64,000 nt of DNA from Kribbella sp. CA-293567 (GTDB lineage: Bacteria > Actinomycetota > Actinomycetes > Propionibacteriales > Kribbellaceae): NCBI RefSeq assembly GCF_027627575.1, contig NZ_CP114065.1, positions 1,302,001 through 1,366,000 of the forward strand, given 5' to 3'. The translations under genes were made by a program, and so were the position numbers. Position 1 is the first letter of the stretch, and each line of letters starts with the position of its first letter. This document shows, piece by piece, positions 40,495 through 49,795 of this stretch. The notes beneath the pieces were generated by a model. That model made no database searches, was not told the origin of the DNA, and was given only the letters and a program-made list of their open reading frames with translations.

Positions 40495-41545
40495 GGCGTT
40501 CACCGACTACGAGGGGCTCGCTGCCGGCGTGCTGCCTGCCGCCGTCCGTGACTTCGTCGCGGGCGGCAGTGGGACGGAGACAACGCTGGGGCTGAACAGG
40601 ACCGCACTCGACGCCGTCACCTTGATGCCTCGGGTGCTCGCCGGCGTCGCGAGTGCGGATACTTCATGCCAGTTGGTGAAATGTGCCGCTTCGATGCCGG
40701 TGGCGGTAGCCCCGATGGCGTACCAGCGGCTACTGCATCCGGAGGGAGAGCTGGCGCTGGCGCAGGCGGCTGCGGCGGCGGGAGTTCCCTATGTGATCAG
40801 CACCTTGAGCAGTCGTCCCCTGGAAGAGATCGCCAAGGTCGCATCATCGTGGTTCCAGCTGTACTGGTTGCGGGACCGGGTGATGATCGAGTCACTGGTC
40901 GAGCGCGCCGAAGCGGCCGGCTGCGAGGCGTTGATGGTGACGGTCGACGTTCCGGTGATGGGCCGGCGTCTGCGGGACGTGCGGAACTCGTTCGCGCTGC
41001 CGGCCGACGTGGTGGCGGCCAACCTCGTCGGTGGGGTGAGCGAGGCGCACGTCGGCGTACCGGGGTTGTCTGCGGTTGCCGCCCACACGGCCTCGGCGTT
41101 CGAGCCCGCGGTCTCGTGGGCCGACCTCGAGTGGTTGAAGACCAGGACGAACCTTCCCTTGCTGGTGAAGGGGATTCTCGATCCCCGGGACGCCGTGCGC
41201 GCGACGCAGGTAGGTGCCGACGGCATCGTCGTCTCGAATCACGGTGGACGGCAACTCGACGGAGCAGTGGCCTCGATCGACGCCTTGCCGGCGGTGGTCG
41301 ATGCCGTAGGCAAGGAATGTTCGGTGCTGCTGGACAGTGGGATCCGGAGCGGGACCGACGTACTGCGGGCGCTGGCGCTCGGCGCGTCCGGCGTACTGGT
41401 CGGGCGTCCGTTGCTCTGGGCACTGGCTGTCGATGCTTGTGAGGAAGCGTTCGACCTGCTGCGGCGAGAGGTGGCCGATGCCATGCTGCTGGCCGGCTGC
41501 GCGGACCCCGCGGCCGTCGCACGACTCACCACGGGGAGGGCCTGA
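40487..41545 (+). CDS. hmo: 4-hydroxymandelate oxidase (FMN-dependent alpha-hydroxy-acid oxidase)
   Basis: Oxidises 4-hydroxymandelate to 4-hydroxyphenylglyoxylate. 352 residues form the FMN TIM-barrel of the lactate/glycolate-oxidase family, with FQLYWLRDR, TVDVPVMGRRLRD, LLVKGIL, the catalytic His/Arg in SNHGGRQLDG, and the FMN-phosphate loop DSGIRSGTDVLRALALGASGVLVGRP (read in parts). Placement directly before an HpgT-like aminotransferase (1-base overlap) and the presence of hmaS 16 kb upstream argue for Hmo rather than lactate oxidase. Biochemically the family is broad, so substrate rests on context. Confidence 0.83.
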   Translation: MPEAFTDYEGLAAGVLPAAVRDFVAGGSGTETTLGLNRTALDAVTLMPRVLAGVASADTSCQLVKCAASMPVAVAPMAYQRLLHPEGELALAQAAAAAGVPYVISTLSSRPLEEIAKVASSWFQLYWLRDRVMIESLVERAEAAGCEALMVTVDVPVMGRRLRDVRNSFALPADVVAANLVGGVSEAHVGVPGLSAVAAHTASAFEPAVSWADLEWLKTRTNLPLLVKGILDPRDAVRATQVGADGIVVSNHGGRQLDGAVASIDALPAVVDAVGKECSVLLDSGIRSGTDVLRALALGASGVLVGRPLLWALAVDACEEAFDLLRREVADAMLLAGCADPAAVARLTTGRA

Positions 41546-42861
41546 TGGCTGATCTGAACCTGACGAACCTGCACGGTTCGCTCACCGACCGCGCGCTGAA
41601 CTCGATGAACTTCCTCAACGAGGTGGCCAACCACTACCCCGACGCGATCTCGCTCGCCGCCGGCCGGCCGTACGAGGAGTTCTACGCGCTCGAGGACCTG
41701 CACGGCTACCTCGACACGTTCGCGCGGTACCTGCGCGACGACCTCGGGTACGACGAGGCGGGGGCGCGGCGCGCGATCTTCCAGTACGGCCGGACCAAGG
41801 GCATCATCCACCCGCTGGTCGCGCGCAACCTCGCCGCCGACGAGGGGATCACGGTCGATCCCGAGGCGATCGTCGTGACGGTGGGCTGCCAGGAGGCGAT
41901 GGTCCTCGTACTGCGTGCGCTCCGCGCCGATCCGGCCGACGTGCTGCTCGCCGTTTCCCCGGCGTACGTCGGAATCACCGGCGCCGCGCGAATCGTCGAC
42001 CTGCCGGTGCTGCCTGTTGCCGGCGGCAACGAAGGGGTTGATCTGGAGGATCTCGTCGCCGTCGCCAAGCGGGCACGCGCCGAAGGTCTCCGGCCACGAG
42101 CCTGTTACGTGATGCCCGACTTCGCCAATCCCTCCGGTCTCAGTCTGGAGCTGGAGACCAGGCAACGACTCCTGGAGATCGCTGCTCAGGAAGACCTGCT
42201 GCTGCTGGAGGACAACCCCTACGGGCTGTTCCCCGCGGCCGGGGTCGAGCGCCTGCCGACCTTGAAGGCGCTCGACACCGGGCGGCGGGTGATCTATCTC
42301 GGATCCTTCGCGAAGACCGCGCTGCCGGGTGCCCGGGTCGGCTACGTGGTGGCCGACCAGACCGTCGCGGCGCCGGACGGGACCGTGAGTCTCCTCGCCG
42401 ACGAACTCTCCAAGATCAAGAGCATGCTGACGGTCAACACCTCCGCGGTGGCCCAGGCGGTGATCGGCGGCAAACTGCTGCAGAACGACTGCAGCCTGGT
42501 CGCCGCCGGTACTCGCGAGCGCAAGATCTACGCCGAGAACCTGCGCGCGATCACCGACGGCCTGGCCACCCGCTTCCCCCGCGGCGAGGTCAGCTGGACG
42601 ATCCCCTCCGGTGGGTTCTTCGTCGTCGTCACCGTTCCCTTCGCGGTCGACGACGCGTTGCTGGCAAGATCCGCGCAGGAGTACGGCGTGCTCTGGACCC
42701 CGATGCACCACTTCTACGACGGAGACGCCCCGGTCCACGCCTTGCGGCTGTCCTGCAGCGCGGTCACCCCGACGCAGATCGACACGGCCCTCGACCGCCT
42801 GTCCGCGTTGATTCACGACCAGCTCCGGCAGCAGCCAGGTGACACCGCGACGACGCTATAG
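41545..42861 (+). CDS. hpgT: 4-hydroxyphenylglycine aminotransferase
   Basis: PLP aminotransferase, class I/II fold (438 residues), closely resembling HpgT enzymes, which transaminate 4-hydroxyphenylglyoxylate to L-4-hydroxyphenylglycine with L-tyrosine as amino donor; the resulting 4-hydroxyphenylpyruvate feeds back to HmaS. Visible features are LHGSLTDRALNSMNFLNEVA at the start, AGRPYEEFY, MPDFANPSGLSL, EDNPYGLF and the PLP Lys in YLGSFAKTALPGARVGY. The C-terminal Arg sits in ALRLSCSA. The gene starts on the hmo stop (TGATG). Other class I substrates, such as 2-aminoadipate, are possible but less likely next to hmo. Confidence 0.83.
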   Translation: MADLNLTNLHGSLTDRALNSMNFLNEVANHYPDAISLAAGRPYEEFYALEDLHGYLDTFARYLRDDLGYDEAGARRAIFQYGRTKGIIHPLVARNLAADEGITVDPEAIVVTVGCQEAMVLVLRALRADPADVLLAVSPAYVGITGAARIVDLPVLPVAGGNEGVDLEDLVAVAKRARAEGLRPRACYVMPDFANPSGLSLELETRQRLLEIAAQEDLLLLEDNPYGLFPAAGVERLPTLKALDTGRRVIYLGSFAKTALPGARVGYVVADQTVAAPDGTVSLLADELSKIKSMLTVNTSAVAQAVIGGKLLQNDCSLVAAGTRERKIYAENLRAITDGLATRFPRGEVSWTIPSGGFFVVVTVPFAVDDALLARSAQEYGVLWTPMHHFYDGDAPVHALRLSCSAVTPTQIDTALDRLSALIHDQLRQQPGDTATTL

Positions 42862-42882
42862 TCGCGCGGTCTCGATCGAGAC
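42857..42882 (+). promoter_or_regulatory. candidate promoter -10 box and operator palindrome before the secreted lectin-like gene
   Basis: TATAGT at 42857-42862 is a good -10 box with no convincing -35 partner. Seven bases on is a perfect 14-base palindrome GTCTCGATCGAGAC (42869-42882), around the expected transcription start. It sits 30 bases before the ATG at 42913 and could bind a repressor. Confidence 0.4.
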
Positions 42883-42912
42883 AGCTCGTTTTCCCTGGAG
42901 GGGGACTCCTTG

Positions 42913-43857
42913 ATGAAACTGCAGCGCTTCGCGTTCGCGCTGGCCGGTGCCGGTCTGTTCGCCGCCACCGCCGTCTCCGGTTCGGCCGTCGCGGCCGACC
43001 CGAAGCCGTCGCCGGCGGTCAAGCTCGCCAAGTCGAAGGTCGCCGCGGCGAAGTCCTCGGCGGCGGAGCTCTGCTACAGCTGGGCGGGCTGGGTCGATCC
43101 GGCCGGCGCCCTGCAGTCGGCCGAGATCTACCCTGGCAAGCCGCCGACGTCGGCACCGTCGCTCGGCTTCAAGTTCGTCGGCGTCCGCGCCTCCGGCACC
43201 TGGTACGGCGCCTTCGACGCGTCGGACCGCCTCTACTTCTACGGTCTGTTCCTTCAGGGCGGGAACCTGTACCGGCATGCGACCACCGTCTCCGACGCAG
43301 GCGTGATCACCCCGAAGGCGACCAAGGTCGGTTCCGGCTGGACCAGCTTCAAGACCATCGCGACCTCGAACTACAGCATCGCGCAGCCGCGGCACACCCA
43401 CCTGTACGCCCTGAACGCCAACGGCAGCCTGTACCGCTACTCGCAGGTCGGCACCGCCTTCAGAGCACTCGGCTCGTTCCCCGGCTTCAAGTCCTTCAAG
43501 GCGATGACCGTGATCAGCGAGACCGCGACGTACGACACGTTGCTGATGACCACGACCGCCGGCGCGATCTACACCGTCCGGATCCCCGTCGCGGCCACGG
43601 CCAAGCCGGCCCTCAAGCTGATCCGCAGCACCGGCTTCGCGCCGTACGAAGCCCTCACCGCCCACACCTGCGGCACCCGCGGCGGCTCCCTGATCCTCGG
43701 CATCGACCACGACACCGACTCGGCTTTCCAGTACGCCTTCAGCAAGGCGAACGGCGCCGCCACCGCGATCACGGCGTACGGCAAGGCTCCGGATGTCTTC
43801 AACGGGACTACTACCGCGCCGTTCACGACTCATTACGATCAGTTGGTGGGGGAGTAG
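42913..43857 (+). CDS. secreted tachylectin-like beta-propeller protein
   Basis: 314 residues from the ATG at 42913, placed after GGAGGGG. A Sec signal ends near GSAVAADP. The mature part has recurring blade-like units of about 45 residues with aromatic/Asp-Gly patterns (DASDRLYFYGLFLQGGNLYRH, in pieces; HLYALNANGSLYRYSQVG; LMTTTAGAIYTVRI), as in tachylectin-2-type sugar-binding propellers. No enzyme motif is seen. Its function would be carbohydrate recognition outside the cell. It has its own putative promoter and is convergent with coaA. Confidence 0.6.
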   Translation: MKLQRFAFALAGAGLFAATAVSGSAVAADPKPSPAVKLAKSKVAAAKSSAAELCYSWAGWVDPAGALQSAEIYPGKPPTSAPSLGFKFVGVRASGTWYGAFDASDRLYFYGLFLQGGNLYRHATTVSDAGVITPKATKVGSGWTSFKTIATSNYSIAQPRHTHLYALNANGSLYRYSQVGTAFRALGSFPGFKSFKAMTVISETATYDTLLMTTTAGAIYTVRIPVAATAKPALKLIRSTGFAPYEALTAHTCGTRGGSLILGIDHDTDSAFQYAFSKANGAATAITAYGKAPDVFNGTTTAPFTTHYDQLVGE

Positions 43858-43947
43858 GGGTCGTCCCGCCCCCGCGGGGAGACCGGGGACACCTGCGCTG
43901 ACCGGTCAGGTTGCTCAACCGTTTCGGGGAGGGCCTTGTCCCGTGAG

Positions 43948-44901
43948 TCAGAGCTTCCGGAGCCGCACCCAGCGGACCGCGTGATCCGTGCCTTTGCGGA
44001 GTACCAGCGTCGCGCGGGAGCGGGTCGGCAGGATGTTCTCGCGGAGGTTGGGGCCGTTGATGCCGTCCCAGAGGGACTCGGCCTTGGCGACGGCTTCCTC
44101 GCGGCTGAGTTCGCCGTAGCGGACGAAGTACGACTCGGGGTTGCGGAAGGCCGTCTCCCAGAGTTTGAGGAAGCGGTGCACGTACCAGCTGCGGATGTCG
44201 GCGGCCGCGGCGTCGACGTAGACGGAGAAGTCGAAGAAGTCGCTGACCGCCAGGCCGCTCTTGCCGTCGGCGTGCCGGGGGGCCGGCTGGAGCACGTTCA
44301 GGCCTTCGAGCAGCAGGATGTCGGGTTGCTCGACGGTGGTGCGGACGCCCTGCATCCGGTCGTAGTGCAGGTGCGAGTAGACCGGCGCCTCGACGTTGTC
44401 CATGCCGGACTTCACCTCGACCACGAACCGCAGCAGCGACTTGCGGTCGTAGGACTCCGGGAAGCCCTTGCGCAGCATCAGGCCGCGGCGTTCCAGCTCG
44501 GCGTTCGGCCAGAGGAAGCCGTCGGTGGTGACCAGGGCGACGCGGGGGTGCTCGGGCCAGCGGGCCAGCAGTTCGCGCAGCAGCCGGGCGGTGGTGGACT
44601 TGCCGACGGCAACCGATCCGCCGATGCCGATCACGAACGGAGTGCGGGCCGCGGCCGGTTTGCCCAGGAACGCCTCGGTGTCGGACTGCAGCGCCCGGGC
44701 GTGCCTCACGTAGAGTGACAGGATCCGCGACAACGGCAGGTAGACCTCGCGGACCTCGTCGATGTCGATCTCGTCGCCGAGACCCCGCAGCCGCTCGATC
44801 TCCTCGGCCGTCAGCGGTGACTCGGTCGTCTCGGCCAGTTGGGCCCAGGCGGCGCGGTCCAGCTCGGTGTAGGGGGTCACCTCCCGCGACGGCTGCAGCA
44901 T
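43948..44901 (-). CDS. coaA: pantothenate kinase, type I
   Basis: Phosphorylates pantothenate, the first committed step of CoA synthesis. The ATG at 44901 has GGAAGA about 9 bases upstream; an ATG at 44910 would leave no spacing. The 317 residues contain the P-loop [47 protein letters not shown] and RRxxL-like [12 protein letters not shown], all typical of CoaA. Divergent from acpS. CoA is the phosphopantetheine donor for AcpS and for the cluster PPTase. The palindrome CTGACCGGTCAG at 43898-43909 lies in the convergent gap downstream. Confidence 0.95.
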   Translation of the reverse strand: MLQPSREVTPYTELDRAAWAQLAETTESPLTAEEIERLRGLGDEIDIDEVREVYLPLSRILSLYVRHARALQSDTEAFLGKPAAARTPFVIGIGGSVAVGKSTTARLLRELLARWPEHPRVALVTTDGFLWPNAELERRGLMLRKGFPESYDRKSLLRFVVEVKSGMDNVEAPVYSHLHYDRMQGVRTTVEQPDILLLEGLNVLQPAPRHADGKSGLAVSDFFDFSVYVDAAAADIRSWYVHRFLKLWETAFRNPESYFVRYGELSREEAVAKAESLWDGINGPNLRENILPTRSRATLVLRKGTDHAVRWVRLRKL

Positions 44902-44994
44902 GGGGCCCATTCTTCCCACACCCGGCGGGGATACGCTGACCGGCATGTGCGGCAATGAGACTGTGGGTGTGGCAGTTGTCACACACCGGGCCCG

Positions 44995-45345
44995 ATGATC
45001 ATCGGAGTGGGCATCGACGTGGTGGACGTCGAGCGGTTCATGAAAACCCTCGAACGGACCCCGTTGCTGCGTGCTCGCGTCTTCACCGAGGCCGAGGCGA
45101 AGAAGCCGCCGGCCTCGCTGGCGGCCCGGTTCGCGGCCAAGGAAGCGCTCGCCAAGGCGCTCGGCGCCCCGGCCGGGATGCACTGGCACGACTGCGAGGT
45201 GTGGACCGACGACACCGGCAGGCCGTGGCTGGAGATCACCGGGACGGTCGCCGACCAGGCGGCTCGTCTCGGGGTACAGAGTCTGCATCTGTCCCTGAGT
45301 CATGACGCCGGCATCGCGTCGGCGGTCGTCGTCCTGGAGGGTTGA
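44995..45345 (+). CDS. acpS: holo-[acyl-carrier-protein] synthase
   Basis: Housekeeping phosphopantetheinyl transferase for fatty-acid ACP. 116 residues, the normal AcpS length, opening with [15 protein letters not shown] (the Mg-binding GxDxV), then [18 protein letters not shown] and [16 protein letters not shown]. It begins 93 bases from the divergent coaA and is followed one base after its stop by the nnr gene. The Sfp-type enzyme at 17506 is a separate, cluster-dedicated protein. Confidence 0.96.
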   Translation: MIIGVGIDVVDVERFMKTLERTPLLRARVFTEAEAKKPPASLAARFAAKEALAKALGAPAGMHWHDCEVWTDDTGRPWLEITGTVADQAARLGVQSLHLSLSHDAGIASAVVVLEG

Positions 45346-45346
45346 G

Positions 45347-46774
45347 ATGCGTCGCGCCCACACCGTCGAGCAGGTCCGCGCGGCCGAGGCCGAGCTGATG
45401 GCGAAACTCCCGGCCGGCACCCTGATGGATCGCGCCGCCACCGGTCTCGCGGTTGCCATCAGCAACTTCCTCGGCTGCACGTACGGCGCCCGCGTGGTGC
45501 TGCTGGCCGGTTCCGGCGACAACGGCGGAGACGCCCTGTACGCCGGAGCGAAACTGGCCCGCCGCGGCGCGCAGGTCACGGCGGTGCTGCTCTCGGAGAA
45601 GTACCACCAGGAAGGGCTCGAGGCGCTGCTCGCGGCCGGCGGCCGAGTTGCCTCAGACAACGGTGAAGGTGAGCCCGGCTTCGAGCGGGTGATTGTCGGT
45701 GCTGACGTGGTGGTCGACGGGATCGTCGGAATTGGCGGCCGGCCGGGGTTGCGGGGGCGGGCATCGGCCTTGGCGCGGGCGACGGAAGAGCACGGTGTGC
45801 CGATCGTTGCCGTGGACATGCCTTCAGGCGTTGACGTCGACACCGGCGAGACGCCCGCCGAGTACGTCAAGGCGGCACTCACCGTCACCTTCGGCACCCA
45901 CAAGATCTGTCACCTGATCGACCCCGCAGCCGAGGCGTGCGGCCCGGTCCACCTCGTCGACATCGGACTCGACCTGCCCCCGGCGGCCGTAGAGTCGCTC
46001 CAGACAGCAGACGTGCGAAACCTGTATCCCACGCCGACCGGCGAGTCCGACAAGTACTCGCGCGGTGTGCTCGGCCTGATGGCCGGCTCGGCGCAGTACC
46101 CCGGTGCCGCGGTGATCGCCACCTCCGGCGCGCTGGCCGGGCCGATCGGCATGCTCCGGTACGTCGGTCCCGACGCCGTCGCGGCAGCCGTGCGGGCCGA
46201 GCACCCCGAGGTGGTGGCCGGTGAAGGGCGAGTGCAGGCGTGGGCAATCGGCTCCGGCCTGGGGGACGAGCTGGACCAGGGCAAGGTCAAGGAACTCCTG
46301 GACGCGGAAGAGCCCGTGCTGCTCGACGCCGACGGGCTGAAGGCGCTCGACGACGCCGGTGACCACGTCGGCGTCCTGATCACCCCGCACGCCGGTGAGC
46401 TCGCCCGCCTGCTCGGCGTCGAGCGCTCCGTGGTCGAGGCCGAGCGGCTCGAGCATGCCCGCCGGGCCGCCGAGCGTTTCGACGTCACGGTCCTCCTGAA
46501 AGGCTCGACCACCGTCATCGCGGCTCCTGACGGCCGAGTGCGCGTCAACACGAACGCCGGCGCTTGGCTGGCCACTGCCGGCGCGGGCGACGTACTGGCC
46601 GGGCTCTGCGGCGCGCTCCTGGCGGCCGGCCTCAACCCGTTCGACGCCGCCTCGGTCGGCGCCTATCTCCACGCGGCCGCCGCCAACCTGGCCTCCAACG
46701 GCGGCCCGATCACGGCGATGCAGGTAGCTGCCCACGTCGCGGAGGCGACGCGTCAGGTCTTGCTCGAAGAGTGA
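45347..46774 (+). CDS. nnr: bifunctional NAD(P)H-hydrate epimerase / ADP-dependent NAD(P)H-hydrate dehydratase
   Basis: Repairs hydrated NADH and NADPH. The 475 residues contain the N-terminal YjeF epimerase domain (about 1-215: [40 protein letters not shown]) and the C-terminal ribokinase-like dehydratase (about 225-475: [63 protein letters not shown]). The ATG at 45347 follows GGAGGG. It sits with acpS and, further on, alr and tsaE, as in many actinobacterial genomes. Confidence 0.95.
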   Translation: MRRAHTVEQVRAAEAELMAKLPAGTLMDRAATGLAVAISNFLGCTYGARVVLLAGSGDNGGDALYAGAKLARRGAQVTAVLLSEKYHQEGLEALLAAGGRVASDNGEGEPGFERVIVGADVVVDGIVGIGGRPGLRGRASALARATEEHGVPIVAVDMPSGVDVDTGETPAEYVKAALTVTFGTHKICHLIDPAAEACGPVHLVDIGLDLPPAAVESLQTADVRNLYPTPTGESDKYSRGVLGLMAGSAQYPGAAVIATSGALAGPIGMLRYVGPDAVAAAVRAEHPEVVAGEGRVQAWAIGSGLGDELDQGKVKELLDAEEPVLLDADGLKALDDAGDHVGVLITPHAGELARLLGVERSVVEAERLEHARRAAERFDVTVLLKGSTTVIAAPDGRVRVNTNAGAWLATAGAGDVLAGLCGALLAAGLNPFDAASVGAYLHAAAANLASNGGPITAMQVAAHVAEATRQVLLEE

Positions 46775-46828
46775 ACCGCCGGGTAGGACGGAGGTGCCAG
46801 CGCCTCCACCGCCCGAGGAGATCCGCAG

Positions 46829-49795
46829 ATGAAGCGCATTCTCGTCCTGTTCGCGACCGTCCTGCTCGTCGCCGCCGGTCTGCCCGCGACGACCGCCGAA
46901 GCTCACCTCGGTACGCCGTACGTGGCGGACCGGGCGACCAAGATCGACGTGATGGGGGAGTGGGCGCATCCCGACGACGACACCAGCATCATCGGACCCT
47001 GCGGTGTCTGGCACCAGCGGTACGGCACCAAGTGCGGGATCATCATGGTCACGCGCGGTGAGGGCGGCGGGAACTCCGCGGGCAACGAGCTCGGTCCCGC
47101 GCTCGGGTTGCGCCGGGAGAACGAGGACCGGGTCGCGCATTACCGCTCCGGCACGGTCGACATCTTCAACCTGGACCGGGTGGACTTCTTCTACAACCAG
47201 AGCGCGCCGCTGACGCAGTACTTCTGGGACGAGGAGGAGACGCTGCGCCGCGTCACCCGGGTGATCCGGACCACGCAGCCGGAGATCTACCTCGGTTTCA
47301 CTCCGACCCTCAACGCGGGACACGGCAACCACCAGCAGGCCGGCCGGCTGATCTGGGAAGGCGTGCTCGCCGCCGCCGACCCGACGAAGTTCCCCGAGCA
47401 ACTGGAGGGGAAGAACGCGCTGAGTACCTGGCAGGTCAAGAAGGTCTTCTCGGGCGGCAGTACGGCGGGCACCGGCGGCACCACCACGGCGGCGAACTGC
47501 ACCACCGGCTTCACCCCCACCGGCCTCGACACCGTGGCAGGAGTCTGGACCGGCTACGACTCGCCGTACAAGTGGCCTGCCGGGAACCTGCAAGGCAAGC
47601 CGGCAGGCGAAGCGAAGAGCTGGCAACAGGTCGCCGACGAGGGCCGCGCGGCCTATCCGACGCAGAGTCGCGTGATGTACAAGGGGGTTTCGGCTCCTGC
47701 CTGCCCTCGTTTCGGGATGACCCGGTCGTTCGTGCCGTTCCAGCCCAACAGCAGCCCCGCGGCCGGTCTCGACGACGCGATCCTGTTCGGCGCGACCAAA
47801 CCGGATCCGGGCGGTCTGCCGATGGGCACGCTGGAGTACCTGACCTTCTCCCGCTTCTCCAACGTCGCCGGCGAACCCTTCCAGGCAACCCTGCACCTCC
47901 AGGGGTCGCTCCAGCCGGGCAAGGCCGAACTGACCGTGCCGCCGGGCTGGACCACCGACGGACCGAAACAAGTGGGCAGAGTCAACGGCAGCAAAGCGGT
48001 GACCTTCACCGTCACCCCGGCCGCGACGGCGGCCGTCAACCAGAACTTCAAGATCTCCGCCCTCTTCACCAGCGGCACGAAGACCGGCTACACCGACAAC
48101 GTGGTCCGCATCGTGCCGCCGGCCGAAGGGCGCTTCCAGCGCTGGGGCAACTGGCAGGAGTACGACGAATGGCTCGCCACCACAGCACCCGAAGCGACCA
48201 GGCTCGGGCGCTCTGCGGCGATCCAGTCGATGCCGGTCGGCAGCACGCTCACCCTGCCGGTCGTGGTTCACAACTGGTCGAGCCAACCGCGCAGTGGCAC
48301 GGTCGGCCTCACCCTGCCGGCCAACTTCACCGCTGACGCCACCACCAAGCCGTACGGCGTACTGCAGCCGGGCGCCGAGACCACGGTGACGTTCCAGCTC
48401 ACCAATACCGACACGGCCTTGCCGGCCTCGCAGAACGTGCAGCTCCCGATCACGACGGACGAGAGCAGCGAAACCCTGACGCTCTCCCTCGTTCCGGCAA
48501 CGGCGATCGCGCGAGCCCCGGCGGCGCCGATCGTCGACGGCAAGGCTTCGGCAGGCGAGTACCCCGGTGCGACCCTCGACCTCGGCCGCATCTGGCAGGG
48601 CGCGAACTCCTGCACCGGCGTGGACGACTGCGGTGTCTCACCGACCGGCGAGGGCAGCACCGCGAAGGTCAGCTGGGCCGGCGACGCGCTCTACTTCTTC
48701 GTCCACGTCCGCGACGACTTCCAGTCCTACGCGGTCACCCCGCAGGAATGCGTCGGACACTGGCAGGCCGACTCGGTCGAGATCCTGCTCGATCCCCGGG
48801 GCACCGCGTCGCAGGTGCTCAAGGACACCGCGAACACCTTCAAACTGGGCGTCTTCCCCTTCACCAACGATCCGGCCAACGGCAACGGCCCTTGCTGGGA
48901 ACGCGATGCCGACAACCACCAGGGCTACTCGTCCGGTGCGCTCGACACCGGCAACGCCCCCGGGGTGCAGGTCGCGACCACCGCCAACTGGGTCGGCAGC
49001 AACGAAACCACCACCCCGCACGCGTACGCCGGTGGCGGCTACGACCTGGAGGTGAAGATCCCGCTCGCCGCGCTGCCCGCCGCGGTCGATCCCGCCAAGC
49101 TCGGGCTGAACATCACGCCGTACGACAACGACGACACCTCGGCAGCCGGTACGACGACGCTGCGGCACATCGACATGAGCACCCGGCTCGGCTGGTCGGC
49201 GCTCGGCTCGGTCCAGTCCGATCCGTACCGCTGGGGTCGAGCGACCCTCACCGGCTATACGCCGCCCGCCGATCGCCCGACCACTCCGGCACCGCCGAAC
49301 GTGTCCAATCCGAACCTCAACGGCGCGTTGTCACCCCAGACGATCGCGCAGTCGGCGCGCAGCGGCGTACCGATCTCGGGCCGGGTGCCGACCACCGACC
49401 TCAAGATCCTGTACGCCGGGCTGAACCGCACCTCGCTCGACCTCTACACGCTGGCAGGCACCCCGGGAACGGCGAGACTGTTTCTGTGGAGCGGTCCGGT
49501 CGACGCGATCCCCGTCTACACGACCAGTTGCTCACCGGCAGCCGATCCAGCGCCGGACTACGGTCTGACCCCCTGCGCCGTCACCGATGGCGGCTATCCG
49601 CCTTGGTCGCCGGACATGAGTGGCCATGTGGTCAAGCAGACCAGCCGGCAGTTGACTCGTGGGGTGAAGCACTTCTCCGTGCCGTTGACGGCCGCGCAGC
49701 GAGCTCGGCTGGCAGCGGACGGCCGGTTGCTGCTGTCCTTCGAGACACCGCGGAACGAGGTGCAGGCTTTCGACGTACGGCTCAGCCGGCGGTGA
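46829..49795 (+). CDS. large secreted PIG-L-family deacetylase with NEW3-like and CBM9-like domains
   Basis: 988-residue exported protein. The signal peptide ends near TTAEAH. Residues about 35-330 are a PIG-L/LmbE zinc deacetylase with the metal motif AHPDDD and a second His in GHGNHQQAG. About 345-560 looks like a NEW3/Ig-type domain (TFSRFSNVAGEPFQATLHL; LTVPPGWTTDGP). About 570-810 is a CBM9/DOMON-like sugar-binding domain (APIVDGKASAGEYPGATLDL; DALYFFVHVRDDFQ). The rest is unassigned. Most likely it deacetylates N-acetylglucosamine-containing polymers outside the cell. The 3' end overlaps the opposing META-domain gene by 14 bases. Confidence 0.82.
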   Translation: MKRILVLFATVLLVAAGLPATTAEAHLGTPYVADRATKIDVMGEWAHPDDDTSIIGPCGVWHQRYGTKCGIIMVTRGEGGGNSAGNELGPALGLRRENEDRVAHYRSGTVDIFNLDRVDFFYNQSAPLTQYFWDEEETLRRVTRVIRTTQPEIYLGFTPTLNAGHGNHQQAGRLIWEGVLAAADPTKFPEQLEGKNALSTWQVKKVFSGGSTAGTGGTTTAANCTTGFTPTGLDTVAGVWTGYDSPYKWPAGNLQGKPAGEAKSWQQVADEGRAAYPTQSRVMYKGVSAPACPRFGMTRSFVPFQPNSSPAAGLDDAILFGATKPDPGGLPMGTLEYLTFSRFSNVAGEPFQATLHLQGSLQPGKAELTVPPGWTTDGPKQVGRVNGSKAVTFTVTPAATAAVNQNFKISALFTSGTKTGYTDNVVRIVPPAEGRFQRWGNWQEYDEWLATTAPEATRLGRSAAIQSMPVGSTLTLPVVVHNWSSQPRSGTVGLTLPANFTADATTKPYGVLQPGAETTVTFQLTNTDTALPASQNVQLPITTDESSETLTLSLVPATAIARAPAAPIVDGKASAGEYPGATLDLGRIWQGANSCTGVDDCGVSPTGEGSTAKVSWAGDALYFFVHVRDDFQSYAVTPQECVGHWQADSVEILLDPRGTASQVLKDTANTFKLGVFPFTNDPANGNGPCWERDADNHQGYSSGALDTGNAPGVQVATTANWVGSNETTTPHAYAGGGYDLEVKIPLAALPAAVDPAKLGLNITPYDNDDTSAAGTTTLRHIDMSTRLGWSALGSVQSDPYRWGRATLTGYTPPADRPTTPAPPNVSNPNLNGALSPQTIAQSARSGVPISGRVPTTDLKILYAGLNRTSLDLYTLAGTPGTARLFLWSGPVDAIPVYTTSCSPAADPAPDYGLTPCAVTDGGYPPWSPDMSGHVVKQTSRQLTRGVKHFSVPLTAAQRARLAADGRLLLSFETPRNEVQAFDVRLSRR

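Noticed and set aside
44902..45903. 651-codon reading of coaA extending upstream on the minus strand
   Set aside because: The extension is antisense to acpS and nnr; CoaA length and ribosome-binding site support the start at 44901.
45824..48286. Minus-strand ORF of 820 codons across nnr and the PIG-L gene
   Set aside because: Spans two well-defined plus-strand genes and has no recognisable domain.
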